Positions 34,111 to 42,274 are shown, counted from the first letter of the stretch. The stretch is DNA of 64,000 bases from Pseudomonas sp. MF4836 (GCF_002018875.1 NZ_MVOL01000012.1:180747-244746); one strand, 5' to 3'. Notes: generated by a model from the letters alone, not told the origin. Made by a program: numbers and translations.

Positions 34111-34718
34111 TGGGCCACCTGCTGATCAGCCTTACGCCACACCACTTGATCCAGGTTTGGGTCATACACCTGGTCGAAGTCGCGCTGGTAGATCGGATGC
34201 TTGGGGCCGGTATACCGCGACGGGACCAGACAGAAGCGCGTTTTAAAACCGGCTGTACCGCCCCGACGGGTTACGTAACCGGCCTTCGCCAGGCCCGACA
34301 AATAGACATGGGCGCCAAACTCGCTGATGGATACGCCATTGACGCTGGCGGCGACTGCGGCCTCGGCAGCGGTGAATTCGCCAAGGATGCGTAACGCCCG
34401 CCACACGTTCTCGGCCCCATCGCCAAGCTTGGTAATTTTTCCGCCACGGGTTACTCGCGGAGCTTCAACACCTTCGTCTTTAAGTAGTGTCCACTCGGCA
34501 TCAAGCCGAGGAAGTGTGCGAACTTTGTTGACAATCCCTGCTTTTGCCATATCCCGGAAATAGGCGCGTACTGCTTGGTCGTCCTGGCCCGATTTACGTG
34601 CAACGGCGTAGGTCGTCAGCTCCTTCGAACTAGCGTTGAGCTTCCGAATGGCTTCCCAAATATGCTGCCGTGGGGGCTTGCCGCCCACCATTACTAGATC
34701 AGCTCTTGCTCTAGGCAT
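34107..34718 (-). CDS. Early phage protein with two winged-helix-like parts
   Basis: A 203-residue protein. Residues about 15-65 (QHIWEAIRKLNASSKELTTY, then AVARKSGQDDQAVRAYFRDM) and about 100-150 (ENVWRALRILGEFTAAEAAV, then SEFGAHVYLSGLAKAGYVTR) have the same layout of helices and a wing, suggesting an internal winged-helix duplication. It lies directly downstream of the MuB homologue. DNA binding is likely; its role is unknown. Confidence 0.68.
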   Translation of the reverse strand: MPRARADLVMVGGKPPRQHIWEAIRKLNASSKELTTYAVARKSGQDDQAVRAYFRDMAKAGIVNKVRTLPRLDAEWTLLKDEGVEAPRVTRGGKITKLGDGAENVWRALRILGEFTAAEAAVAASVNGVSISEFGAHVYLSGLAKAGYVTRRGGTAGFKTRFCLVPSRYTGPKHPIYQRDFDQVYDPNLDQVVWRKADQQVAQ

Positions 34719-34721
34719 AGC

Positions 34722-35441
34722 TCAAGCCCTCCGCGACGGCGCTTCGCCGGTAAACCAGCCGCGTGAGCCCCAGCCTGCAAGGTCAATACTGTCGATGGCC
34801 TGGGCTTGGGTTTCGCTGTAGACCCGGTACAGGTTGACGGCCACACGGCGCAGGCATCCGCCGACCTTGGTGCGCAGATCCTCTAGCAGGTCATCGGCAA
34901 AGCGCAGTGTTGGATAGCTGGCCAGGGTCAGGGCGCGCAAGTCGTCAAGAGTGGCCCGCTGTGCAGGCACCCACTCCAGTACGCGGTTGTGCAAGCGTTC
35001 CAACTTGGCCAGGCTGCCTGGAACACCTTCTTCTCCGATCAGCACGATGGTGCCTTGGCTGGCGTTGTAGATGTCGGTCAGCACGTTGGCGACAGCTTTT
35101 TCCAGCAGGTACTGCACATCGTCGATCAGCAGTGGACGGCCACTACGGGAAAGCTGCTCGGCAATCTGGTCAACCATCTGCGACAAGGTGCGCTCTGGCT
35201 GGATGCTCATTTCACGCAGGATCGCCAGCAGGAAAGCCTTCTTGCTCCAGGTGTCGCGGCACTCTACGTAATAGGCACGGTGATGGTTGGCGGCAAAGGC
35301 CGCGCCCACGCTTTTGCCCAGCCCGCTTGCGCCGTACATCACCACCATGCCAGGCAGACCCGCTGGACGGGCTTGAGTGCGGGCGATGGCGGCGGACAAG
35401 AGGCCGACATTGGTCAGGGGAACGATTTTGGTAACACTCAT
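34722..35441 (-). CDS. MuB-like transposition ATPase
   Basis: A 239-residue AAA+ ATPase. Walker A is GASGLGKS (37-44) and Walker B is LLIDD (103-107). A sensor-like IVLIGEEGVPG follows, then a C-terminal lid domain around CLRRVAVNLYRVYSETQAQA. In Mu, MuB coats target DNA, delivers it to MuA and gives target immunity. It is shorter than Mu MuB (312 residues) because it lacks the N-terminal HTH appendage, as in B3/D3112-type phages. It follows the transposase gene by 24 bp. Confidence 0.92.
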   Translation of the reverse strand: MSVTKIVPLTNVGLLSAAIARTQARPAGLPGMVVMYGASGLGKSVGAAFAANHHRAYYVECRDTWSKKAFLLAILREMSIQPERTLSQMVDQIAEQLSRSGRPLLIDDVQYLLEKAVANVLTDIYNASQGTIVLIGEEGVPGSLAKLERLHNRVLEWVPAQRATLDDLRALTLASYPTLRFADDLLEDLRTKVGGCLRRVAVNLYRVYSETQAQAIDSIDLAGWGSRGWFTGEAPSRRA

Positions 35442-35465
35442 AATGCGACTCCTAAAGGTCTTGGG

Positions 35466-37520
35466 TTAAGCGCGGGCCTGGTCGGCGAACGCGAACATTT
35501 GCTGAATAGATTTGAAGTCCAGGTGTTGCGGGTAGCGGGCATGCCACTGTGTTTCCTCAGCCGTCAGCGATTCCCCGCTGGTGATGCGGGCGTCGATCTG
35601 GTGCCAGAGGCGGTAACGGGCGGTGGGATCTGTTGGTAATTCGAAGGCCGAGGCCTGCGGTGCAGCCAGTTGGGCAAAGCGCTGGGCCTCTGCAAGCTGA
35701 TCTGGCGACAGGTCGTATTGGCTCGACTGCGGAGCAATGACGCGCATTTCCACGTCTTGGCCGGTGATGGTCTTGGCCTTTTTCACCAAACGGGACAGTT
35801 GGCCGCGTTCGCGTTTCTCGCTGGCTTTTTCCAGCATGGTTTTAGGCATAGCTGGGCTAGCGTTGCCATCGAGCAGCGCTTCGCCGATCAGATCACCCTC
35901 AAGGGAATGGACCCAAACACGGCTGGCGTCTCGGAAGTCGTAGGCCACGCGGACCTGTTCACCGTGGAAACCGTCCAGGTCTTTAAGGAAGTAGGTGCCG
36001 CTGTTCCATTGCACCTGGCAACGATGGACGGTGCGCTCGACCTGCGGACGGGTCAGGCTTTCGACGATGTTTGCGTCAGCCAGCAGCGGCTCCCAGCCCT
36101 CGGCCTCGGCCGACTTCCAAGACTCCATCGGGCTTTGGTGGCGTTTGCGCAGGGTCGCAGGGTCGCGAAACTTCGGCAGGCCACGGTGCGGACGGCGGTT
36201 ATAGTCGTCGAGCGCCTGTTGCAGTGCGGCAAAGAACACGGAGAATTCAGGCACGACAGTCGGCGCGATACCCAGCGCAAGCTGTTTGCGGGACAACTTG
36301 TGGGTCTTGGTGGCGGCCTCTTTGTCCATGTCGGCGCCGATGTAGCTGTCGAAGGTTTTGGCGAGCCTAACCAGGATGGTTTTGTGGGGGCGCTCAATCA
36401 CGCCACGTGCCTGGGAGTTGTAGGGCAGCGAGTGCGTGATAGTGCCGCCGAGGCGGTCGTTCACTTCGTAGACGACAGCGTTGTCAAAGCCGCTGCCGTT
36501 GTCGACGTAGAACACTTTGTACATGCCGCACCGACTTACACCGTCACGTAAGGTGTCCAGCGTGGCCAAAGTCGATTCAGCCAGGTTGACCGAAAAACCG
36601 ACGATGCGGCGGGTGCCCCAGTCAATGACCATGGTGATTTCAGGGCGGAAAATTTGCCCAGTCAGTGGGTTGATTACCTCTGCATCAAAGGTATGGCCGT
36701 CAGCCACCCACACGTCATTCGGCCAAAGCATGTCGGCCTGACGACGGTTATAAGCTTTTAGAGCATTCAGTTCGTGCGGCCCCATACGGCCGCGCTCCCG
36801 CACCGACGGGCTGAGCTTTTTCAACCAGCGGCGTACCGCGTGAATGCTTGGGCAAACACTGGTTTGGACGCCTTGGTGCAACTGCTTGAACTGCTCATAG
36901 GCCGCTTCAACGCTCGGTTTCTGCGGGCGCTGGTAGTGTTTGAGGAATTCTGCTGCCCAGGTCGGGACGCTCATGTCTTTTTGGCGACGGGCCGGAGCCA
37001 GGCCTATTTCACCGTGAGCGCGGTAGTCCGCTAGCCAACGCTTGAGCGTGCGCTCAGACAGGGTGCGGTCTTCGGTCTTGCGGTCGTTGGCTCGGATGAC
37101 CCGGTCATTCAAATAAGGACTGAGGTCGCCTGTTTTAGCCAGGGCGACCAAAGTCAGAATGGCGCGGTTTTGGCTGACTACCTTGCTCATGCGTTCGATT
37201 TCACGCACAAAGGCCAGGCGCGCAGTCATCACGGATGACTGTGAATCGTTCAAGCGTGACGCCTTTTCGGAGTCACGCCCCGCAATAATTACATGTGGCT
37301 CAACTGCGTGGCCCGGTGTTTGATTAACCACAGTTGCAGCGATTAGGGCGGACTGGGTCGATTTCGGAAGTACCGAGAAGGCGTACTCCCGGCCTCCACC
37401 TTGACCCAGGCGTAGTTGGCATTCCCAATTTTCGCGCTTCGCTAGCCGTATCAGCCCACTGACGGAGCTGGGCATGCCAGGTAACCCGGCAAGTTCACGT
37501 GGGCCATACCAGTTACGCAT
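35466..37520 (-). CDS. MuA-like DDE transposase
   Basis: A 684-residue transposase. From the N-terminus: a Mu-type winged helix (WYGPRELAGLPGMPSSVSGL) that would bind the internal enhancer or repressor region; an end-binding helical domain (about 110-235) for the TTGGCAC sites; the RNase H-like core with D274 (VADGHT), D340 (YVDNGS) and E376 (GVIERP); and a C-terminal MuA domain with IPDPTARYR-like helical end for MuB contact. The ATG at 37520 is chosen over a GTG at 37529. It overlaps the upstream gene by 8 bp. Confidence 0.95.
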   Translation of the reverse strand: MRNWYGPRELAGLPGMPSSVSGLIRLAKRENWECQLRLGQGGGREYAFSVLPKSTQSALIAATVVNQTPGHAVEPHVIIAGRDSEKASRLNDSQSSVMTARLAFVREIERMSKVVSQNRAILTLVALAKTGDLSPYLNDRVIRANDRKTEDRTLSERTLKRWLADYRAHGEIGLAPARRQKDMSVPTWAAEFLKHYQRPQKPSVEAAYEQFKQLHQGVQTSVCPSIHAVRRWLKKLSPSVRERGRMGPHELNALKAYNRRQADMLWPNDVWVADGHTFDAEVINPLTGQIFRPEITMVIDWGTRRIVGFSVNLAESTLATLDTLRDGVSRCGMYKVFYVDNGSGFDNAVVYEVNDRLGGTITHSLPYNSQARGVIERPHKTILVRLAKTFDSYIGADMDKEAATKTHKLSRKQLALGIAPTVVPEFSVFFAALQQALDDYNRRPHRGLPKFRDPATLRKRHQSPMESWKSAEAEGWEPLLADANIVESLTRPQVERTVHRCQVQWNSGTYFLKDLDGFHGEQVRVAYDFRDASRVWVHSLEGDLIGEALLDGNASPAMPKTMLEKASEKRERGQLSRLVKKAKTITGQDVEMRVIAPQSSQYDLSPDQLAEAQRFAQLAAPQASAFELPTDPTARYRLWHQIDARITSGESLTAEETQWHARYPQHLDFKSIQQMFAFADQARA

Positions 37521-37953
37521 GGTCGTCACCCAGCAGCTTTTTCAGCTCGCGTGCTTTTCGCGTTGCGTCAGCAGCAACCCGTGACAGACGCCCTAGCTCT
37601 GCATCCAAGGCTTCACGGCCATATGCCACTCGGCCACCACGGAGGTGGACTTGCCAGTTCGTAAGAAGATGGCTCGCGCAAACTTCTTCCAGTAATGCCG
37701 CTCTATATAAAGGAAGGTTGTGTTCGCTGCGGGCGGGGCTCGACCAAGCGTCGAGCATATATTTGCTGACATCATCTCCAGAGAGGCGAGACATGCGTGC
37801 CGCGATCTCATAGCGGTCTAGCTCTGACCCTTTGAGCAGCTCACTGACCATCTCGCTGACTTGCGCAGCATAGTTGCCATGACCAGGGACAGAGAGGATG
37901 GGTTGCGGAACGGAGAATATGTCTAACGTTTTGTCGTCTTTTACCCGGCGCAT
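37513..37953 (-). CDS. Early phage protein of unknown function
   Basis: A 146-residue protein between the Ner-like gene and the transposase. It contains GNYAAQVSEMVSELLKGSEL and YEIAARMSRLSGDDVSKYML, which have the look of a small helical DNA-binding fold, and a basic helical C-terminus (RLSRVAADATRKARELKKLL). Similar proteins are found in the same place in B3-like phages. It overlaps the transposase start, so the two are probably translated together. Confidence 0.72.
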   Translation of the reverse strand: MRRVKDDKTLDIFSVPQPILSVPGHGNYAAQVSEMVSELLKGSELDRYEIAARMSRLSGDDVSKYMLDAWSSPARSEHNLPLYRAALLEEVCASHLLTNWQVHLRGGRVAYGREALDAELGRLSRVAADATRKARELKKLLGDDHA

Positions 37954-37955
37954 GT

Positions 37956-38318
37956 TTAAACCTCCGCCTGAGTTTTACGGTGCGGAACAGGACGGTAAAC
38001 GCTATCCTTCGGGTATTCGGTATATTGTGCGGATACCGATTGCTCAGCCCGGTTCGGTCGCAAACGCTTGGGAGTGTCGTCGCCGTTCCAGCGCTCAGGC
38101 CAAAGCTTGGCTGGTACGGTTTCGAGCGCGGCAGCAATCGCGCGTTCCACACGTGGATAAGGACGCTCTTTTGTAGCTCGGATCGCACGATCAGTAATAC
38201 CCAACTGGCGAGCAAGCTGGGCTGCCGAGCTACCGCGTATACGCAGTTGGTACTTGATCCATTCCCAGCGGCTAGCTGGGTCGAGAGGTATGTCTTTAGC
38301 GTTCATCGCAACAACCAT
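37956..38318 (-). CDS. Ner/Nlp-like DNA-binding protein
   Basis: A 120-residue protein and first gene of the leftward early operon, divergent from the repressor. Residues about 16-70 match the Ner/Nlp helix-turn-helix: WEWIKYQLRIRGSSAAQLAR, then QLGITDRAIRATKERPYPRV and the terminal motif VPAKLWPERW. In Mu, Ner turns down early and repressor transcription. ATG codons at 38318 and 38306 are both possible. The C-terminal 40 residues extend beyond the usual Ner length. Confidence 0.85.
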   Translation of the reverse strand: MVVAMNAKDIPLDPASRWEWIKYQLRIRGSSAAQLARQLGITDRAIRATKERPYPRVERAIAAALETVPAKLWPERWNGDDTPKRLRPNRAEQSVSAQYTEYPKDSVYRPVPHRKTQAEV

Positions 38319-38366
38319 CTAGGCGGGTGGTTTTTTTAGGCCCTCTAACGGCCTGTTGCGGACAGA

Positions 38367-38442
38367 ATACGGTCAAATAAATATGCTTTCAATCAAATTT
38401 GATCGGTCAATGTTGATTATTTACTCAATTTTGACCGTATAC
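38367..38442. promoter_or_regulatory. Operator/promoter region between repressor and early operon
   Basis: An A+T-rich 206-bp gap holds repressor-like binding motifs: ATACGGTCAAA at 38367-38377, a related GATCGGTCAA at 38401-38410, and the inverted match TTTGACCGTAT at 38430-38440. The outer two form an 11-bp inverted pair. Spacing and position between divergent c and ner genes fit a repressor-operator array controlling Pe and Pc. Confidence 0.65.
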
Positions 38443-38524
38443 GAAAAATCCCCTTTAAAACCAGTAGGTTGCCAGATGATTGACCTCGCAAAATTTGAGC
38501 GGCTATGTGGTCAAGGTTGCGGCT

Positions 38525-39190
38525 ATGAACTTTGACGGCTTCGGAGAACGCCTAAAGCAGGCAATAGGAGTCGATAAACCATATGCATTCGCCAAAAAGT
38601 GCGGGGTCTCTGAGAGCTTGCTACGAAAGTATTTGAGTGGGGCATCCGTCCCAAGCGTGGAGAAAGCTTGGGCGATGGCTAAAACTGCTGAGGTATCGCT
38701 TGATTGGCTAGCAGGTGGAGAGGGAGAAATGCACTCTGGCCACCAGTCAAATAAGACGGTCTCCGTGAATGATGGTGTCTACGCGTACGTCCCGCTATAC
38801 GATGCACGCTGTAGCGCTGGTCACGGTGCATGGAACGAAGGAGCTAAGGTCTTAACCCAACTCGCGTTCACAGCCTACTCGCTGCGTAAGCAAGGGCTGA
38901 GCCCGGACAGGCTGTCAGCGATTCGTGTAGATGGCGACTCAATGTCCGGCTTGCTGGAGGATGGCGATACGGTGATGATTGATCATGGCCGCAACCAGCT
39001 TGAAGCGGAGGCGGTGTATGTGATCCGGCTGGATGACCACCTCTATGCAAAACGGCTTCAGCGCTTGTTTGATGGCTCAGTGCGAATCATCAGCGAGAAC
39101 AAAGCCTATGGCGATGTGATGGTATCCAAGGCTCAACTAAACGACCTTGAGATCATTGGTCGAGTGGTGTGGGCAGGTGGCTGGATTTAG
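38525..39190 (+). CDS. Phage repressor, LexA/CI-like with S24 peptidase domain
   Basis: A 221-residue repressor. The N-terminal helix-turn-helix is around residues 16-60 (AFAKKCGVSESLLRKYLSGA). The C-terminal S24 domain has catalytic Ser139 (DGDSMSG) and Lys176 (YAKRLQ), and an Ala98-Gly99 candidate self-cleavage site (CSAGHG). The lysogen should therefore respond to the SOS signal through RecA, unlike classic Mu c. The ATG at 38525 matches the family start; an ATG at 38480 would add 15 residues. It is transcribed toward the phage left end. Confidence 0.9.
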   Translation: MNFDGFGERLKQAIGVDKPYAFAKKCGVSESLLRKYLSGASVPSVEKAWAMAKTAEVSLDWLAGGEGEMHSGHQSNKTVSVNDGVYAYVPLYDARCSAGHGAWNEGAKVLTQLAFTAYSLRKQGLSPDRLSAIRVDGDSMSGLLEDGDTVMIDHGRNQLEAEAVYVIRLDDHLYAKRLQRLFDGSVRIISENKAYGDVMVSKAQLNDLEIIGRVVWAGGWI

Positions 39191-39409
39191 GCGCTGATCA
39201 CCTAATGCCAAAGAGCCCGCCAAAGGTGGGCTCACTGCTTAAGTTTCACTGTTTATTGGTTTGCATCTGTTTGGCACTGCTTTTAGACACTCCCTTGATT
39301 CAGACCACCCGGAAGCCCCCGCCCAGCCTAACTCGCCCCGAGTTGCCCAGCTTAATCCAGGTTCTTCCCACCAGATCTTCCCTGGTGCCAAAGCTGCCAC
39401 TAACTCACA
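39191..39409. promoter_or_regulatory. Prophage left end with transposase-type sites
   Basis: Read on the minus strand from 39409, the end begins TGTGAGTTAG and carries the unit TAGTGGCAGCTTTGGCAC, whose TTTGGCACC falls at bp 18-26 (39384-39392), exactly as at the other end. A second TTGGCAC in the opposite orientation is at 39271-39277. An ATGCCAAAG at 39205-39213 is a weaker relative. The terminal CA is 39408-39409. Confidence 0.8.
39213..39233 (+). terminator. Terminator of the repressor gene
   Basis: GAGCCC-GCC-AAA-GGT-GGGCTC forms a stable hairpin 22 bp after the repressor stop. The downstream T-run is short, so efficiency is uncertain. Confidence 0.6.
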
Positions 39410-39414
39410 GCCGG
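39410..39414. repeat. 5-bp target-site duplication, right copy (GCCGG)
   Basis: Matches 5841-5845 and directly follows the prophage terminal CA. Confidence 0.88.
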
Positions 39415-39762
39415 AAGGCCGCCGTCTTGCCCTTGATCTTGATCTGCAGCGCCCCGTTAAACCACGACGGCCGAACGCAGGCAGTGAGCCGTGGGCAACC
39501 CGGCAGGACGCCGGGTTAGCCGCGCTGGGCCAGGGATGGCCCATCGCGGCGGCCCACGGATCACTGCCGGAGTGAGGGCATGCCGAGCCTAGGCGAGGCA
39601 CCGAGTGGTGGGGCAAGAGCGTTTTGCTTACTTTTGCGCTCCTCTCAAAAGTGAGCCGCCGTAAGGGCGGAACCATTACCCGCCACCCCCGCAAAAATGG
39701 ATATGTACACCAGGGTTTACGAGCGCTACACACTCGAGCGGGAGCAAGCTCCCTCGCCACAA
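39410..39762. repeat. Dispersed chromosomal repeat (copy interrupted by the prophage)
   Basis: This ~350-bp block, starting with the target duplication GCCGG, aligns along its length with 63464-63845. Shared parts include GGCCGCCGTCTTGC, CCGGCAGGACGCCGGGTTAG, GGCATGCCGAGCCTAGGCGA, GCAAGAGCGTTTTGCTTACT and the terminal GGGAGCAAGCTCCCTCGCCA. The part upstream of GCCGG is found on the far side of the prophage (5820-5845). Short open frames inside it are by-products and are not called as genes. Confidence 0.8.
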
Positions 39763-39874
39763 GTGCTGTGAACCCCTGGGATACGCCGGGTAGAAGTGGG
39801 TTGTTGCATAGAGCCAGCGCAGCCTCGCAGGCTCGGCAGCGGCTACAGGCTACAGGGCTACAGGGCTACAGGGC
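39763..39874. repeat. Intergenic region with short GGCTACAG tandem repeats
   Basis: After the dispersed repeat comes sequence related to 5760-5825 (GAGCCAGCGCAGCCTCGCAG) and then about four tandem copies of a 9-10-bp GGCTACAGG unit (39841-39880). The last units run into the 3' end of the lysR gene. Probably slippage-prone repeat; no gene. Confidence 0.5.
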
Positions 39875-40807
39875 CTACAGCGGATTGCAGGTGTGCACAA
39901 TCGCCTTCAACTGCTCATCCAGACGCATCGCCTCTTCCCGCAATGACTGGCAGAACCCCTCGACAAAACTCGACGACGGTCGGTAGTCCGGGCGAATCAG
40001 CATCACCCGGTACGGAATCGACCACTGCAACGGACGAATCGCCAAACCCCGGCCGGCTTCGGCCATGGCGGTCAGCGGGTTGATGATCGCTACCCCCAAT
40101 TGCTCGCGCACCATGGCGCAGACCGATGCCGCATTGGTGGTCTCAATCACCACCCGACGGTCCACCGCGCCCTGGCGAAAACGCTCGTCGAGGGTCTGGC
40201 GGTAAATATCCAGGCCGGCCAGGTTGATGAAATCGACACCGCGAAAATCCTCCATCTGCAGCAGCGGCCTGGCCAGCAACGGGTGACCGTCAGGCAGCAC
40301 GCACACCATGTCAGCGCAAAACAGCAACTCGCCCTGGGTGCCCCTTGGCACATGCTGGTTTTCGGTCAACCCCAGGTCGTGGCGCTGGGCGCTCAGGGAC
40401 TCTTCCAGCAACGGCGATTCCTGGGCGCTGATATTCAGGCCGATGCCCGCGTGCTGGTGCTGGAAATGCTTGAACACCCGCGGCAGCAGAGTCTGGGAGA
40501 ACAGCGGCAGGCAGGTGATGCTCAACTGGCCGTGTTCGAAACGGCGGATCGATTGCGCCACGCTGTTGATCCGCTCCAGGCCGACATAGGCCCGCTCCAC
40601 CTCTTCCAGCAGCATCAGTGCCTGGGCCGTGGGCAGCAGGCGCCCGCCCTCGCGATCAAACAACTTGAGCCCGGACAGCGCTTCAAGCCGCGCCAACTCG
40701 CGGCTGACCGTGGGTTGCGAAGTGAACAGCAGGCGCGCGGCACCGGTGACACTGCCGGCCTGCATGATGGCGCGGAACACTTCGATGTGTCGCAGGGACA
40801 TGCCCAT
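39875..40807 (-). CDS. lysR: LysR, activator of lysA
   Basis: A 310-residue LysR-type regulator very like E. coli LysR itself. The N-terminus LRHIEVFRAIMQAGSVTGAA, then TSQPTVSRELARLEALSGLK, and the later QESPLLEESLSAQRHDLGLT and TNAASVCAMVREQLGVAIIN closely follow the E. coli protein as I remember it. It is divergent from the decarboxylase gene lysA, as in E. coli, where LysR activates lysA with diaminopimelate as inducer and lysine as repressor. The ATG at 40807 has GGAGAA ahead; the longer open frame runs across the promoter region. Confidence 0.88.
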   Translation of the reverse strand: MGMSLRHIEVFRAIMQAGSVTGAARLLFTSQPTVSRELARLEALSGLKLFDREGGRLLPTAQALMLLEEVERAYVGLERINSVAQSIRRFEHGQLSITCLPLFSQTLLPRVFKHFQHQHAGIGLNISAQESPLLEESLSAQRHDLGLTENQHVPRGTQGELLFCADMVCVLPDGHPLLARPLLQMEDFRGVDFINLAGLDIYRQTLDERFRQGAVDRRVVIETTNAASVCAMVREQLGVAIINPLTAMAEAGRGLAIRPLQWSIPYRVMLIRPDYRPSSSFVEGFCQSLREEAMRLDEQLKAIVHTCNPL

Positions 40808-40895
40808 CGTGGTTCTCCGTGGAACAAAACCCATATCAAAACTGAATCGATAGACAAAGAATAGATATTTTATTGAATACACACAGCTCGGCATC
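40808..40895. promoter_or_regulatory. lysR-lysA divergent promoter region
   Basis: This 88-bp gap between divergent genes is A+T-rich (40835-40885, for instance ATAGATATTTTATTGAATAC). The LysR operator must lie here. ATAGACAAAGAATAGATATT contains repeated ATAGA units that could be part of it. Confidence 0.5.
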
Positions 40896-42170
40896 ATGCA
40901 GCTCTCTTTCATGCCGCAGATGAACCCGCCCATGCCGATCCCTTTCGCTTTCCCGCAACTGACCGCCGCCGCCCGCCAGTACGGCACCCCGCTGTGGTGC
41001 TACGACGCCGCGACGATCAAAGCGCGCATCGCCCAGCTGCAAGCCTTCGACGTGGTGCGCTATGCGCAGAAAGCCTCGTCCAACCTGAGCATCCTGCGCC
41101 TGATCCGCGAAGCCGGGGTCCAGGTCGACGCCGTGTCCCTGGGGGAAATCGAACGTGCCCTGCTGGCCGGCTTCAGCCCGGCAGGCGACCCGGCGGGGAT
41201 CGTCTTTACCTGCGACCTGTTCGACCAGGCCACCTTGCAGCGGGTGGTCGAGCTCAAGATCGAGGTCAACGCCGGCTCCATCGACATGCTGCGCCAATTG
41301 GGCCAGCGCTCGCCCGGGCATCGGGTGTGGCTGCGGATCAACCCGGGCTTCGGCCACGGCCATAGCCGCAAGACCAACACCGGCGGCGAGAACAGCAAAC
41401 ACGGGATCTGGCACGAACAGATGGGAGAGGCCCTGGCGGTGATTCGCCAATACGGCCTGCACCTGGTGGGGCTGCATATGCACATTGGTTCGGGGGTGGA
41501 TTACGACCACCTGGAACAAGTGGGCGCGGCCATGGTGGCGGCGGTAAAGTCCCTGGACCATGACATCGAGGCCTTTTCCATTGGCGGCGGTCTGTCCACG
41601 CCGTACCGTGCCGACGACGAGCCGGTGGACGTGCAGCGCTACGCCAACGCCTGGCGCCAGGCCCGCGAGCAGATCGAAGCCTACCTCGGCCACGGCGTGC
41701 GCATGGAAATCGAGCCGGGGCGTTTCCTGCTGGCCGAGTCGGGCTGCCTGGTGGCCGAGGTGCGTGCGGTGAAAACTGCCGGCAACCATCACTTCGTGCT
41801 GGCCGATACCGGCTTCAACGACCTGATGCGCCCGGCCATGTACGGCGCCTACCACGCCATGACCCTGCTCGACGGCAACGGCCAACCCCTGGAGCGTCCG
41901 CTGCAACCCACGGTGGTCGGCGGGCCGCTGTGCGAGTCCGGCGATATCTTCACCCAGGACGACGAAGCCCTGACCCCCCACCTGCTGCCCCGGGCCGAAG
42001 TCGGCGACCTGCTGGTGATCCACGACACCGGCGCCTACGGCGCCAGCATGTCGTCGAACTACAACAGCCGGCCGCTGCTGCCGGAAGTGCTGTTCGAAAA
42101 CGGCACCACCCACCTCATCCGCCGCCGCCAACCCCTGGCCGACCTGCTGCAACTGGAAATCGGCCTGTAG
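40896..42170 (+). CDS. lysA: Diaminopimelate decarboxylase, E. coli type
   Basis: A 424-residue PLP enzyme that converts meso-diaminopimelate to lysine. Lys59 in VRYAQKASSN should bind PLP. GGGLSTPYR, EPGRFLLAESG, GPLCESGDIFTQ and HDTGAYGASMSSNYNSRPLL match the alanine-racemase-fold decarboxylases, and the last strings are nearly identical to E. coli LysA. Alternative starts are at 40920 and 40932. Pseudomonads generally carry another lysA beside dapF, so this is probably a second, LysR-controlled copy; that is inference since the rest of the genome is not seen. Confidence 0.9.
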   Translation: MQLSFMPQMNPPMPIPFAFPQLTAAARQYGTPLWCYDAATIKARIAQLQAFDVVRYAQKASSNLSILRLIREAGVQVDAVSLGEIERALLAGFSPAGDPAGIVFTCDLFDQATLQRVVELKIEVNAGSIDMLRQLGQRSPGHRVWLRINPGFGHGHSRKTNTGGENSKHGIWHEQMGEALAVIRQYGLHLVGLHMHIGSGVDYDHLEQVGAAMVAAVKSLDHDIEAFSIGGGLSTPYRADDEPVDVQRYANAWRQAREQIEAYLGHGVRMEIEPGRFLLAESGCLVAEVRAVKTAGNHHFVLADTGFNDLMRPAMYGAYHAMTLLDGNGQPLERPLQPTVVGGPLCESGDIFTQDDEALTPHLLPRAEVGDLLVIHDTGAYGASMSSNYNSRPLLPEVLFENGTTHLIRRRQPLADLLQLEIGL

Positions 42171-42250
42171 CCGGTAGCCGCTGCCGCCAGGCTCGGGCCG
42201 CGTTCGGACGCTGGCCCTCGAGGGCGCCGTGGGGTTTCAGGTGAGTTGAT

Positions 42251-42273
42251 AGCCCGCGAGAACAGCGTGGGCT
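42251..42273 (+). terminator. Possible terminator after lysA
   Basis: AGCCCGC ... GCGTGGGCT followed by TTTC. The stem has a bulge and the T-run is short. It could serve lysA or, in reverse, the convergent acetyltransferase gene. Confidence 0.4.
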
Positions 42274-42274
42274 T

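Larger units (their letters stand above)
5846..39409 (-). mobile_element. Complete Mu-like transposable prophage (33,564 bp)
   Basis: The ends read 5'-TGTAAG on the left and, on the other strand, 5'-TGTGAG on the right. Both have TTTGGCACC at positions 18-26 from the end, and the element is flanked by GCCGG. The phage genome reads right to left: repressor and early genes near 39 kb, MuA/MuB, regulatory genes, lysis, packaging, head, contractile tail, baseplate, and tail fibre near 6 kb. Homologues of most Mu structural genes (gp27-gp49) are present in Mu order. I see no mom-like gene, no invertible fibre segment and no disrupted structural gene, so it may be inducible. Confidence 0.93.

Noticed and set aside
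5846..39409. Site-specific (integrase-type) prophage inserted at a tRNA gene
   Set aside because: No tyrosine or serine integrase and no tRNA at either end; the DDE transposase, MuB and 5-bp duplication show transposition.
39239..39760. Open frames inside the dispersed repeat, also found in the copy near 63.5 kb
   Set aside because: They span the prophage end and repeat, have low-complexity Arg/Ser/Pro-rich products, and no ribosome sites.
5575..39762. The near-identical ~65-bp repeats on both sides of the prophage (5637-5703 and 39697-39762) as attachment sites
   Set aside because: They lie outside the true ends, a third related copy exists at 63764-63845, and TG/CA ends with GCCGG define the junction better.
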